From Rapana venosa (taxonomy: Eukaryota > Mollusca > Gastropoda > Neogastropoda > Muricidae): 64,000 nucleotides of DNA. The notes under the pieces were generated by a model, which saw nothing but the letters and a program-made list of their open reading frames with translations, was not told the origin of the DNA and searched no databases. The stretch is taken from NCBI GenBank assembly GCA_028751875.1, contig CM054140.1, forward strand, positions 33,016,570 to 33,080,569, read 5' to 3'. Below are positions 11,370 through 21,420 of the stretch, piece by piece. The position numbers and the translations under genes were made by a program. Within the stretch, counting starts at the first letter, position 1, and each line of letters starts with the position of its first letter.

Positions 11370-11590
11370 GGATGTTAAAGCCAAGAAGTTCAGACCGTCT
11401 GACTGCAATCCTGTGGCCCTATGAAGTTCTGAGTTTGAGTCTCCGAGATGGCATCTGGTGAATTTAAGGGTGGGGCTTTTTTCTGCGTGTTTTTTAATAT
11501 TATCTCCAAGGTCAACTTCAAGTACAGACCTACCAGTGCCTTGGTAGATTACGGAAATATGGACATAACCAGCATGCATCCTGTACAAAA
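11370..11590 (+). mobile_element. Possible SINE, type S6
   Basis: A box-B-like GAGTTTGAGTCTCCGAG near 11443-11460 is followed by a tail with GTAGATTACGGAAATATGGA and ACCAGCATGCATCCTGTAC. That tail style is familiar from metazoan SINEs with conserved central domains. Only one copy is in the window, so boundaries are uncertain. Confidence 0.4.
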
Positions 11591-11971
11591 AAATTAACTG
11601 TTCTGAATTCAGAATATATTGGCTGAAGCTAGCGGGCAGACCTCCTGCAAAATCACAGAGAAAGAGAGAGAGACTTTATTTATTGTCATTGCCCAACAAG
11701 GTCTTTTGACAAGAGGGATAACACAAATTAAGTGCAATACCTGATCAGTACAATTAGGTTTGGCAAAAAAGAAACGATCCATCCACTTATAATATACCAA
11801 TTATTATGTTGGCGACATACAGTTACAAATCATACAAAGGAAATAAAAATAAAAATAAAACTGAAATGTAATAACAAATTCTGAATTGATCATCCTTTCA
11901 AATTACTTGGAAACACTCAAATTACTCGAAAACACATTGTTCTTTAAAATGATTATATCAATACAATACAT

Positions 11972-11986
11972 ATTGATACAACTGGT
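11972..11986. repeat. Left 15-bp target-site duplication of the insertion at 11987-13677
   Basis: ATTGATACAACTGGT, repeated exactly at 13678-13692 on the other side of the inserted element. It marks a target-primed insertion. Confidence 0.9.
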
Positions 11987-12032
11987 TGTACAAGAAGTGA
12001 CTGAAGATGAAATCAGAAGAGCAATTTGAACT

Positions 12033-13484
12033 ATGAAAAAGAGAAAAGCCACGGGGCCATCAGGAGTGGTGACAGAAATGATACAAGCAGCAGGAGAGGA
12101 AGGAGTAAAACAACTTACGAAAATATGTCAGAAGATACAGCGGACAGAACAAATGCCTGAAGAATGGGAAGACAGTATTACTGTTCCCATTTTCAAGGGT
12201 AAAGGAGATGCACTAGTATGTGGAAAATACAGAGGAATCAGGCTTCTGGAACATGGCATGAAGATCTGGGAAAAAGTATTGGAAAGAAGACTGAAGAGCC
12301 TGAGCAATATTGATGAAAAACAGTTTGGATTCCAGGCTGGCAAATCAACCATAGATGCAATATTTATTGTGAAACAACTGCAGAAAAAGTATATGGAGAA
12401 GAAAAAGAGCTTGACACACATCTTTGTCGACCTGGAAAAAGCTTTTGATAGAGTACCCAGAAAGGCAATCCAATGGGCCTTGAGGAAACAAGGTATACCG
12501 GAGCGCACCATCTCAATGGTTATGACTTTGTACAAGAACTCCAGATCAAAAGTGAAAACTATAATCGGGACGTCAGAAAGCTTTGAGATAAAATTAGGAG
12601 TGCACCAAGGATCCGCATTGAGCCCTCTGCTCTTTATCCTCGTGTTGAATGAAATATCTAAGGAAGTGGAGAGGCCAGAAGAGATCTGGGAACTGCTGTA
12701 TGCTGATGACTTAGTACTGGTAGCTGAGAACAGTGATGACGCTACTCAAAGATTTGGCAATTGGAAACAGAGATTAGAACACATAGGAATGAAGGTAAAT
12801 GTTGACAAGACCAAAGCAATGACAGTTGGAAAAGACCGCAGAACACATAGAGAGCAAGGCAAATACCCGTGTGGTGTCTGCCACAAAGGTGTAGGGAACA
12901 ATTCAATCAAATGCTCCAAATGTCAATATTGGTGTCACAAAAGATGCTCAAAGCTCAAAAGTCTGAAGAAGGAGGATGGAGTATTTGTCTGCCCCAGTTG
13001 TATGAATAAGAAGGGTGAAGACAATATCGATGCAGGAAAGGCAGAGTTAGAATTTGAACAAGGGAAGATAGAAGTGATAGATGAATTCTGCTACCTGGGA
13101 GAGATGATGAGCTGTGAAGCAAATTCTGAGTTAGCTGTCAGAACCAGGATTGCGAGTGCTTGGAAGAAATGGAAAGAATTGGCAAGTCTGCTCGGAAATC
13201 AGAAAATCCCACTGGAGAGATGCTGCCTGATATATAAGGCCTGCATCAGACCTGTTCTCCTGTATGGCTCAGAGACGTGGGTTTTCACAAAAACTGTTGA
13301 ACGTTTGTTGAAGAGCTGTGAAAACCAAATGCTACGCTACATGACAAAGATCAAATGGGAAGACAGGATCACGAATGAATTATGGAGAATGTGCAAAGTT
13401 GATGATCTGAAGTCTGTAGCTAGTACCAATAGACTGCGCTGGTTTGGGCACGTTCAACGGAAAGCAGACCACCACATCATATAA
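12033..13484 (+). CDS. RT ORF with an internal PHD-type zinc finger (truncated ORF2)
   Basis: Encodes RT fingers (KATGPSGVVTEM, KYRGIRLLEHGMKIWEKV), QFGFQAGKSTIDAIF, palm FVDLEKAFDRVPR, HQGSALSPLLF and catalytic YADD at residues 223-226. A PHD-like finger then follows at residues 280-323 with spacing C-x2-C-x10-C-x2-C-x4-H-x2-C-x14-C-x2-C. After it the thumb/connection resumes (FCYLGEMMS, RPVLLYGSETW, NRLRWFGHVQRK). The finger is thus inserted in the middle of the RT, and might read chromatin or bind nucleic acid. The ATG at 12033 is not a native start: homology continues upstream through an in-frame TGA. The copy is truncated and probably inactive. I recall similar RT-plus-finger ORFs in coral and mollusc predictions. 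Confidence 0.85.
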   Translation: MKKRKATGPSGVVTEMIQAAGEEGVKQLTKICQKIQRTEQMPEEWEDSITVPIFKGKGDALVCGKYRGIRLLEHGMKIWEKVLERRLKSLSNIDEKQFGFQAGKSTIDAIFIVKQLQKKYMEKKKSLTHIFVDLEKAFDRVPRKAIQWALRKQGIPERTISMVMTLYKNSRSKVKTIIGTSESFEIKLGVHQGSALSPLLFILVLNEISKEVERPEEIWELLYADDLVLVAENSDDATQRFGNWKQRLEHIGMKVNVDKTKAMTVGKDRRTHREQGKYPCGVCHKGVGNNSIKCSKCQYWCHKRCSKLKSLKKEDGVFVCPSCMNKKGEDNIDAGKAELEFEQGKIEVIDEFCYLGEMMSCEANSELAVRTRIASAWKKWKELASLLGNQKIPLERCCLIYKACIRPVLLYGSETWVFTKTVERLLKSCENQMLRYMTKIKWEDRITNELWRMCKVDDLKSVASTNRLRWFGHVQRKADHHII

Positions 13485-13490
13485 AGAGCA

Positions 13491-13677
13491 ATGAACTTTG
13501 TAGTGGATGGAAAGAGACCAAACGGAAGACCTGGAAAGACCTGGGCTGCCTGTCTTGCAGATGATCTTAGAGAAAGGGGCATAAATAAGGAGGAAGCTCA
13601 AAACAGAGAGATGGAGAAGGCTCATCAATGTCAAACCTCCCTTGGGAGAAACATGACAAAAAAGGAAGAAGAAGAAG
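13491..13677 (+). pseudogene. C-terminal tail of the PHD-RT ORF
   Basis: After the stop near 13482 the tail continues (AMNFVVDGKRPNGRPGKTWA, then CLADDLRERGINKEEA) to the GAA-rich end. Copy 2 carries the same tail at 19741-19945. The GRPxxTW motif is the usual C-terminus of this broad RT group. Confidence 0.75.
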
Positions 13678-13692
13678 ATTGATACAACTGGT
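13678..13692. repeat. Right 15-bp target-site duplication
   Basis: Exact copy of 11972-11986. Confidence 0.9.
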
Positions 13693-14572
13693 GCTGACTT
13701 GACTTTGTCTTAATTGCTGTGCTTCTGTGCTAAACTTAGCTACAGATTTAATTACATGTTCATTTTCAAATGACATAATAGAAACAATAGCTTGACTTTC
13801 TGCTGTTTGTAAACTTAAAAGATAATATTTCTTGCATATAATTTCATATGCTTTATAGTGAATCAAAAAATGAATTTCATCAACATAGTGATCACATAAT
13901 GGACATGGTAACTGTATGGATATTGCAGGCTGGAACCATATATTTTTGTGTGCATTGCATAATTAAATCTGTGCCATTTACCAGTAATTATTTTTAGATA
14001 TTTCTCTCTCTATCTAAAAGACAGATTTAAAAGAAAAGGACCAGCTGCATTCATTTTTACTCTCACTAATTATATGAATGCCAGTTTTGTTTAAATTAAC
14101 ATAATATAAGCCTATCCTTAAATCCAAAAGAAACTGACACTCATTTCCTACTTCCTGAGACATCCACACAATCCCAAAACCATGTTTACATAAACGTGCC
14201 TGTAGAATTTTCAACAGCTTTAACCAATATTTAATAAATTTGACAAAAGTTCTTATGAATAAAGGATATCTTCCCATCTCTCCATAGAGTACAGTATTAA
14301 ATTATTGGCACATTTAAAAAGCTTCATGGAAAATGTATGAAAAATTTTCATTTGAGTATGTACATTTAATCCCCATATTTCTGAAACATAATTATGTAAG
14401 CAAAGATTCTATTTGGGTGTCAAATAATTTCCAGAATAGAGAACAGTCTATCAAAATAAGCTTTCATGTTTTTAGGATTTCCTCTACACCTTTTTTCCCC
14501 CTTCCCACAAGATTCTGCCATGCATGATTGAGACTTAGCCTTGATGAAAATATCATCCCTAAACATTTGTAA

Positions 14573-14744
14573 AACGAGGACGACCCAAGAACACTTGGCG
14601 TCGGACTGTTGAAGCAGAGCTGAAGACCTTCCAACATACCTGGGGAACCATTCAGAAGCTAGCCCAGGACAGACAGGAGTGGAAAACTTTTGTTGCTGCC
14701 CTACGTGCCAATAAGGCACAAAGGCATTGATGATGATGATGATG
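14573..14744 (+). mobile_element. 172-bp 3' fragment of the GRPK-tail retrotransposon, with 12-bp TSD
   Basis: Nearly identical to 2894-3045 of the nested element: codes GRPKNTWRRTVEAE and QDRQEWKTFVAALRANKAQR, then a (TGA)n tail. It is flanked by AAACATTTGTAA at 14561-14572 and 14745-14756. A very short 5'-truncated insertion into the Nimb-like fragment. Confidence 0.9.
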
Positions 14745-14885
14745 AAACATTTGTAAGTATTAACTATTTTGACTTCAGCATTTCCATAAAACCATTTTTC
14801 ACGTACTAATAAATGTCCACCCATTCTTAGAACAATAATGTTTGTTTTATCCTTTTTACTAATAAATCAAATTGATCTGCCTCTT

Positions 14886-15286
14886 AAGTAGGTAGCGGCA
14901 GGAAAATTTTTTTTTTTTAATGCAGTTATGGCTTCTTTTTATTGCTTTAGAAATAAAGATCTTATTAAAAGAAGCATAATATATAAAAAAAATCTTCAAT
15001 AGCTTTCAAGATATGGCCTTTTGAAGTTTGACACTACTGTGAAGTGCTCGCATAACATATAATTGGCCAAATTTGACAGATCATATTTCTTTCAAATAGC
15101 AAGGTACACCCTTAAATCATCACAGTCTCTCTTTTACTTACTACACAGAATATGGAAACAAAAAATGAAAAGAATCTAATCAGCAGAAAAAAAATTATGA
15201 AGTGCCAAAAATGGAAAAACCCCTTTTTCTAAACTTGCAAAATTTCACAATGTACCACGTTTGGGACCCATCAGTGGCAAGATTTT
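14886..15286. other. No recognised feature
   Basis: AT-rich sequence with a T run at 14908-14919. No coding signal was seen; it may be unrecognised element sequence. Confidence 0.4.
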
Positions 15287-15420
15287 AAAAAAAACTTCTC
15301 ATCCAGTGTGCACTTGAATCTTATTCTCAGTGATTCCCAGGTGGGATTAGTGAGTATGAGAGCATGTTCTGGGTGACCAACCCCCAGCTGGCTGATACAC
15401 AACAATAGCGAAAAATAACA
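15287..15420 (-). repeat. Dispersed repeat shared with 51005-51133
   Basis: On the minus strand this shares TCACCCAGAACATG, CCCACCTGGGAATCACTG and GATGAGAAGTTT-like sequence with the plus strand at 51005-51133. Probably SINE-derived. Confidence 0.65.
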
Positions 15421-15807
15421 AAAACAAAAACCAGAGAAGTCCATTGATGATGAAGTTAGCCTAATCTTCTTGGAATATTGCCCCACACCTTCATTAACAA
15501 TGTGGACTTCAGTCTGCGAGAACTGTAAAATGTCAGCTTCAGAAAGTGTTGACAGATTGTCTTTCTGCTGCTCTTGCACTGCTCTCTATCATATTCTTTA
15601 ATCTGTGCTCTGGAACACCACCACAGAAGTTATCAAAAACTTTTCAGTTTCAGCTCGTTTTCCCATCTTGTTTCAGAAGCTGCATCTGTAGCATAAGTTA
15701 TTTTTGTTTCTTGCACCTCACCCTTGGGCAAAGAATGTCTTTTTCAGATCAGCATTGGTGTCATCCTCTGAAATGTTAGAAATAATACATAAATAAATAA
15801 ATGCAGC

Positions 15808-17013
15808 ATGAGCTTACGAATCTTGAATACGTTCTTCAAGAAAAAACAAGAGCACTATATCACCTTCAAAAGTGGTGAAGAGGAAATTCTGATTGACTTC
15901 ATTCTCTTCAAGGGAGATGCTGCAATGGCGACAAACTGTACAGTTATTCCAGGGGAAGATTGCCTCTCACAGCACAGATTGTTGTGCGCAGATTTTCAAA
16001 TAAAAGATTAGATAAGACCAAGGAAGAAAGCAATCGAGAAGAAACTAAAAATTTGGAGGCTCAAGACAAGAACATAGCCTTGGAATATGAGCAAAAAGTG
16101 AGAGAAAAAACGGCTGGACAAGACCATGACTGGAACCAATTGAAAGAAATCCTCATGGAAGCAGCAAAAGAAACGTGTGGAGAGACCAAAGGAAGACGAC
16201 ATTGACAGAGACAAACATGGTGGTGGTGCGATGCAGTGACAGAAGCAATCCAAGAGAAGAAGAAAGCATTTAGGAAGTGGCAGTAAACAAAGATGTTTGA
16301 GGACAGAGAGATATACAGGAGGAAATCAAAAGAAGCCAAAAAAGCTGTAGCCCAAGCTAAAGAAAAAGCGTGGAACAAATGGTGTGTTGGACTTGATACA
16401 ACTGAAGGTCAGCATAAGATGTTTTGAATTGCACGGCAGATGAGGAAAGAACGGAAAGACATTAATGTAGCAAAATTTGTAAAGAATGAGTCTGGAAATA
16501 TGACTGAGAAGTAAAATATTCTGCAGAGATGGAAGGATTACTTTCATGATCTGCTAAATATTGAGAATCCTCATGCAATCGAGGAAGTGGAGAAAGTTGA
16601 AGGACCTGTACAAAAAGTGACTGAAGATGAAATCAGAAGAGCAATTTGAACTATGAAAAAGAGAAAAGCCACGGGGCCATCAGGAGTGGTGACAGAAATG
16701 GTACAAGCAGCAGGAGAGGAAGGAGTAAAACAACTTACGAAAATATGTCAGAAGATACAGCAGACAGAACAAATGCCCGAAGAATGGGAAGACAGTATTA
16801 CTGTTCCCATTTTCAAGGGTAAAGGAGATGCACTAGTATGAGGAAAATACAGAGGAATCAGGCCTCGGGAACATGGCATGAAGATCTGGGAAATGTATTG
16901 GAAAGAAGACTGAAGAGCCTGTGCAATATTGATGAAAAACAGTTTGGATTCCAGGCTGGCAAATCAACCATAGATGCAATATTTATTGTGAAACAACTGC
17001 AGAAAAAGTATAT
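15808..17013 (+). pseudogene. PHD-RT element, copy 2, 5' part: EN C-terminus and RT N-terminus
   Basis: 15808-16011 encodes the end of an endonuclease (NTFFKKKQEHYITF, then ILIDFILFKGD and SQHRLLCADFQIKD), showing the element carries an EN upstream of its RT. A broken linker follows (16020-16610). RT then matches copy 1 from 16610: KATGPSGVVTEM at 16671, with stops at 16647-16649 (shared with copy 1) and 16839-16841 (copy 2 only) and a 1-2 base deletion near 16893. The TIR element at 17014 cuts the frame after KQLQKKY. Confidence 0.85.
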
Positions 17014-18645
17014 CAGGGTTCATACAGACTTGGTGGGAAAAAATTTAGGGCCTTTTTAGGGCTTTTTAGGGGCCATTATTTCCAAATTTAGGGCCTAGCC
17101 TCAGGGTATCAAAGTGTATGTTATCAACCTTTGTACACATTTACTTTGATAAACCAAGCTCAAATTCATGTAAGCAAAGTCTTCTCGTCTACAACTGCAT
17201 GATGGATATTGATTTTTGACGCAAATTCAAGTGAAGTTCTAGAATAAAATGTCTTTCACTCATAGATACAACAATGAATTAAAATCCTCACACAGTAAAA
17301 CATCCATGGTGTGATGGAAGTGTCCATGTCTTGAAATACGAAGTAAAGTGAAAACTGAAATAAGTGTCTCTGATTCCAAGATATTTTTCACAAACAGCTA
17401 GCAAAGTGAATTTTAAAGACACTATCCCTCAAACTTCATCTGATGTGAACTAGTCTCCTTGCCTTACCAAAGATGCAGATGGTTGCCCGGTACTAGAACT
17501 GGTAATAACAATACCCTCACACAGTCACAGTGCCTCTTCCAAATTCTGCTCCTTTATTTCAATCTCACACATGCGTACATGCAGGAATTCAAACACACAC
17601 ACGCACGTGCGTGCATGCACATACATGCATGCATAAAAGAGAGAGACAGAGACAGAAACTGAGAAAGACACAGAGATAGGCTGCTGGACGCAAGTTCTCT
17701 TCACTATGAATACATGTACAAGTCCCGTATGGTCAATGCAGACAGAGAGGTAGGCCTAACACTGGCTTGAAAAGGATGCCAACACCCTCTGCCCAAAGTT
17801 GTTATTTTTTTAAAAACAAGAATCTTCAGATCAAGTCGGCCAATAACTGAATAAGCTGCAAATTTTAAAGTAAAGTCAACTAAATCGGCCACATAGAGCG
17901 GTGGAAAATATTCAAACATTTGTATTTTCCCTGTACATTTGTAATATTCAGGCATTTGTGACTTGCCCTATGAATTGGATTTGTGTCTGTATGCATTCTG
18001 CAGGAAATCTGTGGGATAATCTCCTCAAATAAAGAATAGATCTGGCTACAGGTTTTATTGTATTCCCATTCTGACACACGACTCTATCACTGACTGCCAT
18101 TTTGTAAAATACCCACAGGAGAAACAATAGGCCTTGCTATTCACAGCTCAGCTGTGCTAAAATTGAAAAATCTCGTAGAGAAGGACTGTAGCGCAGTAAA
18201 CAGAAAACTGGTATTATTTTAACTCATGATTGCAGTTTCATAGTTAAACATCATTTTCCAAACAAATTACGGACATACCATAGGGGTAGGTAGTTTTCGG
18301 CATGTAAGAAATAACTGATGAAAGCAAAGCGAATATGCGCTTCCAATGGAGGCAAATTACCTCCCTTGGCAAAATAGGTGGCGCGACATGAATAGCAGAC
18401 GACAGGCTCTATCGGTCATAATACGATCTTTGGATATCCTTCTTGCTTTCATTTCTCATAAGTTTTATTTTGCGTATTTGTTTAATCTACATTTCAACAG
18501 AAACTCTCACTCATGGTTCCCATTTTTAGGGCTTTTTAGGGCCTCCAGGGCCATAGGTCTCATTTTTAGGGCTTTTTAGGGGCCTTATTTTGGATCTTCA
18601 AAAATCAGGGCCTTTTAGGGCTTTTTAAGATTTGTACGAACCCTG
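17014..18645. mobile_element. Non-autonomous TIR element (hAT-like ends), 5-bp TSD
   Basis: Ends are CAGGGTTCATACA and, inverted, CAGGGTTCGTACA (12 of 13 match). The duplicated target is TATAT at 17009-17013 and 18646-18650, and copy 1 at 12390-12394 shows the empty site. Subterminal blocks of TTTTTAGGGCTTTTTAGGGG occur near both ends in direct orientation (17053-17090 and 18520-18625). The 1.6-kb interior has no transposase ORF and includes a CA/TG-rich patch at 17565-17630. The CAGGG...TACA end resembles hAT elements; a 5-bp TSD is short for classical hAT. Confidence 0.85.
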
Positions 18646-19945
18646 TATATGGAGAAGAAAAAGAGCTTGACGCACATCTTTGTCGACCTGGAAAAAGCTT
18701 TTGATAGAGTACCCAGAAAGGCAATCCAATGGGCCTTGAGGAAACAAGGTGTACCGGAGCACACCATCGCAATGGTTATGACTTTGTACAAGAACTCCAG
18801 ATCAAAAGTGAAAACTATAATTGGGACGTCAGAAAGCTTTGAGATAAAAGTAGGAATGCACAAAGGATCCGCATTGAGCCCTCTGCTCTTTATACTCATG
18901 ATGAATGAAATATCCAGGGAAGTGGAGAGGCCAGAAGAGATCTGGGAACTGCTGTATGCTGATGACTTAGTACTGGTAGCTGAGAACAGTGATGATGCTA
19001 CTCAAAGATTTGGCAATTGGAAACAGAGATTAGAACACATAGGAATGAAGGTAAATGTTGACAAGACCAAAGCAATGGCAGTTGGAAAAGACCGCAGAAC
19101 ACATAGAGAGCAAGGCAAATACCCGTGTGGTGTCTGCCACAAAGGTGTAGGGAAAAATTCCATCAAATGCTCCAACTGTCAATATTGGTGTCACAAAAGA
19201 TGCTCAAAGCTCAAAAGTCTGAAGAAGGAGGATGGAGTATTTGTCTGCCCCAGTTGTATGAATAAGAAGGGTGAAGACAATACCGATGCAGGAAAGGAGG
19301 AGCTAGAATTTGAACAAGGGAAGAAAGAAGTGGTAGACGAATTCTGCTACCTGGGAGAGATGATGAGCTGCGAAGCAAAATCTGAGTTAGCTGTCAGAAC
19401 CAGGATTGCGAGTGCTTAGAAGAAATGGAAAGAATTGGCAAGTCTGCTTGGAAATCAGAAAATCCCACTGGAGAGACGCTGCCTGATATATAAGGCCTGC
19501 ATCTGACCTGTTCTCCTGTATGGCTCGGAGACGTGGGTTTTCACAAAAACCGTCGAACGTTTGTTGAAGAGCTGTGAAAACTGAATGCTATGCTACATGA
19601 CAAAGATCAAATGGGAAGACAGGATCACAAATGAAGAACAATGGAGAATGTGCAAAGTTGATGATCTGAAGTCTGTAGCTAGTACCAATAGATTGTGCTG
19701 GTTTAGGCATGTTTAACGGAAAGCAGACCACATCATAAAAAGAGCAATGAACTTCATAGTGGATGGAAAGAGACCAACGGGAAGACCTAGCAAGACCTGG
19801 GCTGCCTGTATTGCAGATGATCTTAGAGAAAGGGGCATAAATAAGGAGGAAGCTCAAAACAGAGAGATGGAGAAGGCTCATCAATGTCAAACCTCCCCCG
19901 GGAGAAACATGACAAAAAAGGAAGAAGAAGAAAAAAGAAGTATGA
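18646..19945 (+). pseudogene. PHD-RT element, copy 2, 3' part: palm, PHD finger, connection
   Basis: Resumes exactly where copy 2 was cut: FVDLEKAFDRVPRKAIQWAL, SALSPLLFILMMNEI, YADD near 18956-18967, the PHD finger near 19125-19260 with all eight metal ligands kept, and FCYLGEMMSCEAKSE. A stop at about 19418 (GCT TAG), another near 19505 and later frame breaks kill the connection domain, which copy 1 keeps open. The tail ends GACAAAAAAGGAAGAAGAAG near 19930. No clear TSD was found. Protein identity to copy 1 is very high. Confidence 0.85.
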
Positions 19946-20003
19946 GTTTGTGAACCGATTGACAAAGTGTGTGTCACTGTGTGTGTTCAATATTTTTTAT
20001 TTT

Positions 20004-20105
20004 ATTCTTTTATTTTGAGGATAATGGAATAAGCACTCATATGCTTTTAAAACTTTTTTTAAACATACTGTCACCATGTGTATGCATTTTTGTCAAATTT
20101 GTTAA
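20004..20105 (-). mobile_element. SINE S1, 3' tail fragment
   Basis: Minus-strand tail only: GAGTGCTTATTCCATTATCC and AAAATAAAAGAATA plus CATACACATGG. It lacks head and core. Confidence 0.7.
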
Positions 20106-20359
20106 GAGTGAGTGTGTGTGTGTAGACAGTCTGCTGACTACCGAGTCTACTGTAGATAGAGAATGACTGTTTTGAAGTATTGTTTGTTTTTTAGTTTTGC
20201 TTTATTTAAATGTACTGTCATTCTTTTATGTGTATCATAATGCAACTACAAAGCAATCAATGATGCATCAGTCTGAAATGTGAGCAGTCAGTACTTAATG
20301 TCTAACACTATTTAGCCTCAGTGCTAAAAACTATAATTTTATGAGTGTCTTAAATTAAT

Positions 20360-20490
20360 CACACATGCAAGCATGCATGCACGCACGCACACATGCGTGC
20401 ACACACACGTGCGCGCACGATCGTCTAATATCACTTTAAGTGAACAGACGTAAAATTGAAGACACACACATGTGCGCGCACACACACTCC
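20360..20490. repeat. CA/GC-rich alternating purine-pyrimidine tract
   Basis: Long runs of GCATGCATGCACGCACGCAC type, which can adopt Z-DNA. No gene. Confidence 0.7.
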
Positions 20491-20859
20491 CATCGGATCA
20501 GCTGAGTTCACAGCAGACAACTTTTCCCGAATTACGTTGAGCCATCCGGTAGAAAAAAACAACTACTACTAAATGCGATCAGACTTGTGTAAAAAAATTA
20601 GATAAGTGCTAAAGGCATAATTCTAGCCATTGCAATGCATTCCGAACTGCATACTTATATAAAGAAATAATTTTATTTTGATAAAGCAACTGAATCCTTG
20701 ACTCGCTCTTCAATTCAACCTGCTGTTGTTAACTCAGCAAAATGTTCACACACTTTGAATCAAAATAGAAATAAAATAAACATAAAATAAACATCACACT
20801 ACTTAGATTTGATGTAGAAATGACTTAGTAACTGATTGTTAAAGTCTATAATGGATTAC

Positions 20860-20924
20860 TTATCAAGAAATGGCCACAGTTTCATCAAATTCACCGCTTC
20901 AGTTTCAACATCGCTCGAAGCCAT
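20860..20924 (-). other. Candidate first coding exon of an unknown host gene
   Basis: On the minus strand an ATG in good context (CAGCTATGGCT) starts MASSDVETEAVNLMKLWPFL, and then AA|GTAATC could be a splice donor at 20859-20858. If unspliced it would stop at once (TAA, 20858-20856). Two CCAAT-type boxes lie just upstream. The peptide is not repetitive and is unlike the mobile elements here. No downstream exon could be linked, so this is a weak hypothesis, not a gene call. Confidence 0.3.
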
Positions 20925-21050
20925 AGCTGAAGTTCGCTCTGTGTAGAATTGGCCAATCAGAGGTGTTAAATAAAGTCAGGTGGTCTTCTCCCTGAGCCTC
21001 CTTTTGCCTAAAGGTGGTTGTCTTCTTGCAGTTGATTGGCTAAGCTTTTG
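20925..21050 (-). promoter_or_regulatory. Possible CCAAT-box promoter for the exon at 20860-20924
   Basis: Minus strand contains GATTGGCCAATTC about 25-35 bases before the ATG (plus coordinates about 20948-20960) and GCCAATCAAC near 21030-21042. These are promoter-like motifs, but CCAAT boxes also occur by chance. The basis is inference only. Confidence 0.3.
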
Positions 21051-21420
21051 ACTGCTACCCCGCATGCTTGGTATTGTTCAAAGAACAATAAAGAATAAAG
21101 TATTCATTTAAAATTTTCGCCATTTTTTGGTTTCGTGCTACATTCAGACCTCCACTCATACAATAAAATCAGAACAATGTAACGAAAGATCAATCAATTC
21201 CCTTTCTTCACATATGCATAAAACTCATAATGATGCAGTAGAAGCCGAGTTAGCGTTTGAAGACAGTAACTGAATCACATTTTCCTAGGGTGCATGGTAG
21301 CGTTGTGCAGTGCTACCGCTACCTATTATAGGACATTTCACTGATTTAGTCAACCGAAAACACTCTCAGACAAGAGAGAAAGATTCAGTACAGTCTAGAC
21401 TGTTTGCATAAAAAATTAAC

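Larger units (their letters stand above)
11987..13677 (+). mobile_element. PHD-finger RT element, copy 1 (5'-truncated, exact TSD)
   Basis: A 1.69-kb insertion bounded by exact 15-bp direct repeats. It starts mid-element (matching copy 2 from about 16610) and ends in a short GAA-rich tail (GGAAGAAGAAGAAG). The ORF is open for 483 codons apart from a TGA at 12027-12029 and a stop near 13482. The perfect TSD and near-identity to copy 2 indicate a young insertion. It landed in antisense Nimb-like sequence. Confidence 0.9.
11650..14885 (-). mobile_element. Nimb/Tx1-like non-LTR 3' fragment, host of two nested insertions
   Basis: Minus-strand remnant. Coding runs from about 14885 (SKKDKTNIIVLRMGG, KWFYGNAEVKIVNTYK) through GEMGRYPLFIRTFVKFIKYW near 14240-14290 and CKHGFGIVWMSQEVGN, to a knuckle CPLCDHYVDEIHFLIH near 13855-13905. 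Two later insertions interrupt it: 11987-13677 and 14573-14744. Sequence at 11650-11971 is probably its 3' UTR, with an ATTTATTGTCATTGC-like end. It is 5'-truncated and full of stops. The clade label rests on the YPLxIxTxxKxIKYWLKL signature, which I associate with Nimb/jockey-type invertebrate elements. Confidence 0.65.
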
